Source of the DNA: Voacanga thouarsii
Lineage: Eukaryota; Streptophyta; Magnoliopsida; Gentianales; Apocynaceae
Direction: 5' to 3'
Length of the DNA stretch: 64,000 bases
NCBI GenBank assembly: GCA_026120185.1
Contig: JANUWF010002120.1
Location: 868,001 to 932,000 of the forward strand
The position numbers and the translations under genes were made by a program. Of the stretch, positions 57,704-64,000 are shown piece after piece; the first letter of the stretch is position 1; every line of letters begins with the position of its first letter. Under the pieces are notes generated by a model, which searched no databases, was not told the origin of the DNA, and saw only the letters and a list, made by a program, of their open reading frames with translations.

Positions 57704-59315
57704 TGTAACACCCCACATTTTTAAATTCGATTGGCTACTATTTGTAATATGATGAGAATTTTTACCAACGTCCAGAACAAAAATTGATCGGTATAAGAAG
57801 ACGAATATTTTGGTAGAATAATATTTTGTTGGGACCCAGATGTAATTATTGAATTTGTTCTACCCGTACCCTAAATTTTTGGAAAACTATTATTATTAAC
57901 AAAATAAGAATTTAAGGGTACTCTAAAAAGAGAAATTGATTAGTGCAATGAAACGCACATTTTGGTGTGAATTATGCTACCCGGGGTATCAGGGGTATTT
58001 TCGTCATTTTGACCACGTCCGTGACTTTGACAGCAAATTTGACCAAGTAGAGAGGGAATTGAAGAATTTAAGTGATACCAATGGATTCAATGGAATTTTT
58101 GGAGTTGAATAGTGAAATAAAATATATTTCCCCTCCAGACTCGATTTTGGTCGTTTCTGAAGAAAATAGAAAATCGCGGTTAAAAATGGATGTGTGGCAT
58201 TGTGTGAATGGTGGATGAAAACAAGTGTTAAAATACCATTGGAAGTGTAAAATATTTGTGGGATTATTAAATTGCAACAACTTATTGAATAAGCTTAAGA
58301 ATTATCCATTTAAATTAAATCCATCAATAGGAATTTAGCTTTAAAATGAATAGCCCACATTATAATTAATGTTGGTTGACTTTGGACACTAGAATTGCGG
58401 TGGAAGGGCTGTAAAACAGCCAGAAATTTGTCCAAGAGAAGAACAAAAGGAAGGATAGGAAGAAAAGAAAGCAAAAGGAAAGAAAATATAGAAAAAAAAT
58501 AGAGAAAAATAGGAAAAGTGAGAGAAAAAGAGTTCTTGGAGAGAAAAAGGGAAACTTGAAGCATTTTTCAGCCAAATCAAGCTACAAACAAGGTAAACAT
58601 TCATGCTTCAATAATTAAAGTTGTAAATTAAAGCATGAGGATTACTTTCATATAAATTTTGTTGGTAAATTCATGCTATTTATGAATTTTTCTCAAGAAT
58701 TCAAGTTTGTTTACGAGGTTGTGTGTGTTTTTTGTGTGTTGGTTGGTGAGGAGGATTTTATGCTATGTTTTATCTGGTGATTAAAGATGTTTTCGTGAAA
58801 ATTTTATTGGTGGATCATGGCTGCAAAAAAAATCATGTGAAATAGGAAGGAAAGCTAGACTAATTGTTAAGGAAAATGAATAGTTATTGTTGTTGCTTGA
58901 GAATGTTAAATTTTGTTTTGGAAAGTATAGTTTAGTGAGCTAAATATGTCTAAAAATCAGAGGTATGAAGGCTGTTTTAGTAACATTTGAGGTGGATTAA
59001 GTGATGTATAAGTCTTTGGATTGAAGGAGAACAAAGGAAAACGTGAATAGTAAAATTGAGGTAAAACTACTGGGGTTATTTTTGCCCAGTACCGTGCCTC
59101 AGAAGCCAAAATTCTGGAAAAGGGCTCATACAGAAAAATATTTAAGATCTGACGGTCGTTTTAGTATATCATAGAGCCAAAACAGTTGTGGATTGAAAGT
59201 TATGTCCAAAACAAAATCATGTGTCAAAGCTGCAAAATTTTAGAATTTTGCTGAAATTTTGCTAGGAACATCGACGAATTTAAGGATCATTAATTGTGTG
59301 ATTTTGGATGAAATT
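57704..59315 (+). repeat. 3' LTR of Z3, first part
   Basis: It starts TGTAACACCCCAC and aligns with the 5' LTR 44762-46337 with scattered substitutions. Where the 5' LTR has the 25-bp tandem pair, this copy has about 45 bases of different sequence and one unit. It ends at AAATT, the left TSD copy of LTR E. Confidence 0.9.
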
Positions 59316-62300
59316 TGTAACACCCGTACTAAAAGTAATAGCAAAAGCATATCAACACTGGGTGTTACCCCGTCCAGTTACCCAGACAAGGGGTCTTTAT
59401 AACGAAAAATCCAACAGAGTATGCAAGGTCCAAATCCATACAACAACCCATGCTAATGGTCATATGCACATATATAGTAAAGAATTTCATACATGAAAAT
59501 TTCCATTCAACATTAGTAATTAGGTGTATTATCCAAAAAGGAAATGTCCAGACCTATTTTGCTGTCATTGTGGTATCGTCTTTTATCCGTAGGTCCTTTC
59601 AACTCCGAATCCTACAAAAAGTTAAGATAAAAGACACGTGTGAGTGAAAATCACCCAGTGAGTCCCGTGTGTTCTAGTGTTTTTCTTATGAAATCAATTA
59701 TCAATTTCTTCACTGAAAATAACTTTATAACTGGGAAATAGAAGTAATTGATGGATTTGGGTTCAATTTATCTTACACATACGAAAAACATAGTTTTCAA
59801 ATATATGGCCCCTAATTTTAATAAAAGAGGGTTCTTTTCCATCTAGAAGGGCGACCTACATGCAAAGATCAAGGAACTTTGCCTTCGGCTACACGATTTC
59901 TTGTGCTAGGAACTGCGCCTTACAACACGTCACTTGTGTCATGCTGGAGCGGTGAGTGTAAAAATGTATAGCTCACCTAGCACTTAGGGATCTTTTACTT
60001 GCCACCATAAGCGAGGGGTCCCAATCCTGACATCAGTCACTATCGAGGTGGCAAGGGATTGAACACATCGAGTGTCCCCGCTCGGTATCTTGTGTACAAT
60101 CCACCATCATAATCAATAGGCAATTGTCGGGCTCAAAATGGCTAGCCAGGATGACTCATCTCAATGTCCTATCGCCCTATTTGAAGTAAGACAATCCCTA
60201 GAACTGATCGGATTACTTGGGGTCGTCTACCTCTAACATGAGCTACTACAAAGATCAAAGTCCTTGCTGAGTACTCAACGTTAACAATACTAACCCCGTC
60301 TAACTGATCAGGCTAGAGGGTTATCTGTTCCCACAAAATTTTCAAATCAAAATATTTTTAGGGCTAAACAACATTTTCCAAAAATCATGTTGAAACCAAA
60401 TAAAGTGTTCTATTCACACATCAAGACGTGTTTCCAAGAGTATCCGGGTCATTTTTCCCGTACTTGATTACAAAAGTCATTTCCAAGGGTATTTAAGTCA
60501 TTTTATCGATACCCAATTCCAAGAGACTTTTCGAGGGTATTTGGGTCATTTTACCCTTACCTGATTTGAAAAATATTCACAAGAGTTCCAATAAGGATAT
60601 TTTGGTCATTTACCAAATACTCGAGTTCCAAAGTTTTTCACAAAACATTCCAATAAAGGCATTCCAGTCAATTTATGGATATCCGATTCCAAAATTTACC
60701 ATTTTCTGAAAATCCCAAATATTTAATCGAAAATGACTAAATTCACAAAATTTATGCTTTAATCATTCAGTAAGGTTTCCAAGCCAATTATGATAGTCAA
60801 TCGAGCCCAAAATGGCATAAAAGTAATTCTTGCTCAGATAAATCTTAAACATGTTCAGGGATTTCCAAAACGATATATAACATAGCATTTCATGGGAAAA
60901 CAAAGCACACTAGCTTTAGAAAGAGTTTTAGAAATCCAAGAGACTCACCTCAAATTGCTTATTACGTAGCAATATAAATATTCGCCAAGTTGTCACCAAG
61001 GCTTAACAATGAACGACCTACAATATTGATCATTCATAACGCATTTAGTATTCTATGTTTTTCGACCATAATATACATATGACTATTGTCTATGGAAATC
61101 ACTTCATTTCTTATTTCATTTCATGCTTGAAACGAAATATAATTCTTGCACACTTATAATCCATCTTCTAATACCATTCTCCTCACATGAATATAAGGAC
61201 TTAATAAATCCATAAAAATTCTCATTCAATCCATCAACATAATTATAATCAATCCATGCATTTATTTGTTCTTAATAACATTCTGCAATTTTCCAGTTTT
61301 GATACCATAACTTGTTTTTCTCATACCTTTCAATCCACAAATCCAAATGATGTCAAACCAATTGTAAAATGTCCTTAAGACATTCCTTTACAAGTTCCAA
61401 TTCATGGAGTGCCAATTCTGTTGTCCATTTTGTTCAGTTTTGAATACAAAGATCCAGTAGTAAAATCCCGTCACTGATTTGGCACATTTTACTATTTTCA
61501 CCATAACTTTTGATCCATAAATCCGATTAACCTCAAACTTGTTCCAAAATGCCTCTATGATCCTTAGCTACAAAGATATATGCCTGCTTTGTTCAAATCC
61601 AAAAAAGTTACAGATTTACTGGACATAAAACCTCCCATAACTTTCTGGAAATAAACCCATTGTCCAGCAAAACACATTATATCTTCATTCCTTGTTTATT
61701 ATATGAATACAAATTAATTCAATCCAATCTTCCTTTTAACACCATTAAAGCCACTGATTTCCAGTCATACATAAAGCAGAAAATTTCACCATAGCACAAC
61801 AAGAAAACCAGCAGCCTCAATCATAACATATATCCTTGAAAGTTTCTTAACAATTATCTTATTTCCAACTTCATTTCTTTTTCCTAATTCAAGAACAACA
61901 TGCAGCCATAGTTAAGTCTCTAAAACACTTCAAAATCTCCATCAAACAGCACACAAACACAGCTAATAAGATACCATCCCATCCACCACATATACATGCA
62001 CACAAGAATAGTTTTCACACAACTTCACCTAGCTAGTTTCCATAATTCATACATAACCTCTCATAATATGTATACCAAAATGATCTCCATGCTTTATATA
62101 ATAACTTTACTTCAAGAAAGGTAGATCCTAACCTTTTCTTTGCTGCGTTTGGAAGCTAAACAGCCCAAGCATCTTCTTGTTTTTCCTTCTTTCCTTTCTC
62201 TTCTCTTTTTCTTCCTTGTTTGCTGCGAAATTCTGGCTGTCTAAAGCCATTTCAACAGGCCTTCATGGCCTATATATAGAGAAATATGGTCTTCAAGTCA

Positions 62301-63134
62301 AGGATGCATTAAATGGTTTCAAACATTTGGAAGCCCTTTATTGGTCCACCTAGCTACTTTGGTGTCCTTTAGAGTATTCAAGAATTCTATGGAATTCTTT
62401 AGAAAGTACTTGCATGATTGTTCATGTAACCAATCATAGAATCAACACTTGGTGAGTTTTCATTGGTCCATATGGTGATGAGGTGTCCACTTAGGTGGCA
62501 CATAATAATGACTAAGCTTAATAAAAATATTTATTTATAAACTTTTATCTCAACTTATCACAACCAATCAAATAGAAACACTTGACCTCACTAACCAATC
62601 ACTAAATGACACTTCTTTTCATTCACCAATCATAAGAAGCCGCATATCCCATTTCCAACCGCAATTTTCTATTTTCTTCAGCAATGACCAAAATTGGGCC
62701 CATAACGGAAAAATATTTTATTTCACTATTCAATTCCAAAAATTCCACTGAATCCATTGGTAATACTTAAATTCTTCAATTCCCTCTTTACTTGGTCAAA
62801 TTTGAAGTCAAAGTCACGAATGCGGTTAAAATGACAAAAATGCCCCTGATACCCCGGGTAGCACAATTCGCACCAAAATGTGCGTCTCATTGCACAGATC
62901 AATTTCTCTTTGTAGAGTACCCTAAAATTCTTATTTTTTAAATCTTAATAGCCTTCCAAAAATTTAGGGAACGGATAGAACAAATCCAATAATTACATCC
63001 AGGTCCCGACAAAATTTTATTTCACTAAAGTATTCATCTGAATACACGAATCAACTTTTGTTCTGGCCATTGATATAAATTCTCATTCCATTACAGATAG
63101 TAGCCAACCGAAAGTAAAAAGGTGGGGTGTCACA
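59316..63134 (-). repeat. Solo LTR E (3.82 kb, Z3 family) in Z3 3' LTR
   Basis: On the minus strand it starts TGTGACACCCCACC (63134) and ends GGGTGTTACA (59316). Flanks are AAATT (59311-59315) and AAATA (63135-63139), a TSD with one mismatch. It aligns over its full length with the Z3 5' LTR in reverse. Being in the opposite direction within an LTR of its own family, it makes large inverted homology with its host. No coding sequence. Confidence 0.92.
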
Positions 63135-64000
63135 AAATAATTGGGGGAATATGACGTGAATCCCTTTTTTATGAAGAGAGAAAGGATGTGGAAAAGGGAA
63201 AATAAAAGAATCGAACAAACAACGGAAAAATGACGTGAACGAAAGTTAAACGTTTTCTTAACCATCGGCCCTATTGGCTAAATGTCGGTTGAATGTCGGC
63301 TAGAATCCGGCTACTCGTCGGGCACGTTGGCTAACCATCGGCTATTTTTTAACCGAACACGATTTGACTCGAAAACGATGTTTGGTGTAGGTTTGTCAAT
63401 AAACGACCAACGAAACATTGAAAACGGTGGAAACGATGGTTGAACAGGCATAAACGGAAAGAGTATAGTTAGGACACGAGGTGAGTCCCTTTGATTTCTA
63501 AAGCCTTTTAAAAGCTAGTGTACGTCAGTTTTCCATGAAATGCTATGTTTTATACAGTTTTGGAAATCCCTGAATATGTCTAAGGTTTATTTGAGCAAGA
63601 ATTATTTTATGCCATTTTGGGCTCGATTGAATATCATAATTGGTTTGGAAACCTTACTAGATGATTAAAGCATGAATTTTGTGATTTTAGTTCTTTTTGG
63701 ATTATGTGTTTGGGATTTTCAGAAAAACGGTTAATTTTGAAATCGGGTATTCATAAATTGACTGAAATGCCCTTATTGGAATATTTTATGGAAATATGTT
63801 TGGGAACTTTAAATTTAATCTGCTTTTGGGATTAGAATTCTGGATTTCTTAAAATAAGTTCCTTTTGGAATCGGGTATTTGGAAAATGATCCAAATGTCC
63901 TTATTGGAATGTTTACGAAAACTTTTGAAATCGGGTATTCGGTAAATGACCGAAATACCCTTACTAGAACTTTTGTGAATATTTTTTCAAATCAGGTAAG
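63135..64000 (+). repeat. 3' LTR of Z3, second part
   Basis: It resumes with AAATAATTGGGGGAATATGA, matching the 5' LTR at 46344. The CGTCGGCTA-like cluster (63265-63360) has extra copies relative to the 5' LTR, and the imperfect unit array starts near 63735 and runs off the window. Confidence 0.9.

Larger units (their letters stand above)
44762..64000 (+). mobile_element. Tekay/Del-like chromovirus Z3 with two nested solo LTRs
   Basis: 5' LTR 44762-48622, PBS 48625, acidic ORF, gag, protease, RT, RNase H, integrase, chromodomain, PPT 57691-57703, and 3' LTR 57704 to beyond the window. LTR B is inserted in the protease and LTR E in the 3' LTR. Without the inserts the internal region is about 4.8 kb, short because the gag core is missing. 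Pol is far more decayed than that of Z2. Confidence 0.88.

Overview
The window looks like repeat-dense, probably pericentromeric or otherwise gene-poor chromatin from a flowering plant, most likely a eudicot with a retrotransposon-rich genome. It is AT-rich. Every coding signal I can recognise belongs to a Ty3/gypsy, Ty1/copia or LINE-type retroelement, and all of them are broken by stops and frameshifts. I found no host gene, no rRNA or functional tRNA, no CRISPR array and nothing bacterial. I cannot name the species.

Left third (1-19170). A plus-strand gypsy element (G1, 1-4955; its 5' end lies outside the window) sits inside a minus-strand long LTR (D, 4956-8374). D in turn interrupts the protease of a second gypsy element of the G1 family (G3, minus strand, 8375 to about 11640, with primer-binding site and 5' LTR). 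G3 abuts another long minus-strand LTR (H, to 15211). Beyond it lies a relic of a LINE-type ORF1 (DUF4283 plus zinc knuckle, about 16120-16790, minus strand) and a stretch I could not assign.

Middle (19171-44722). A solo LTR (A, 19391-23800) sits in an older LTR remnant (I). Next comes a Ty1/copia element (J): putative LTR, PBS at 26208, leader, and the first half of gag. The gag is split at 28435 by a gypsy element (G2, 28440-41728) and resumes at 41734. G2 is itself split at 29441 by a minus-strand Tekay/Del-like chromovirus (Z2, 29441 to about 38980). J then continues through protease, integrase and the start of RT, and is cut off by a solo copia LTR (K).

Right third (44762-64000). A second Tekay/Del-like element (Z3) has a 3.86-kb 5' LTR, a PBS, an acidic pre-gag ORF, broken gag-pol with chromodomain, a PPT and a 3' LTR that runs off the window. 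Its protease is interrupted by a solo LTR of the Z2 family (B, 50357-54591). Its 3' LTR is interrupted by a minus-strand solo LTR of its own family (E, 59316-63134).

The most notable structures are the multi-level nesting with near-perfect target-site duplications, a tRNA-like Pol III-box segment in all four informative copies of the 4.2-4.4-kb LTR family (A, B, C, D), an acidic ORF upstream of gag in both chromoviruses, a basic coding extension running from pol into the LTR of the G1/G2 family, and an exact 80-bp palindrome. Names G1-G3, Z2, Z3, J, K and LTRs A-I are my own labels.
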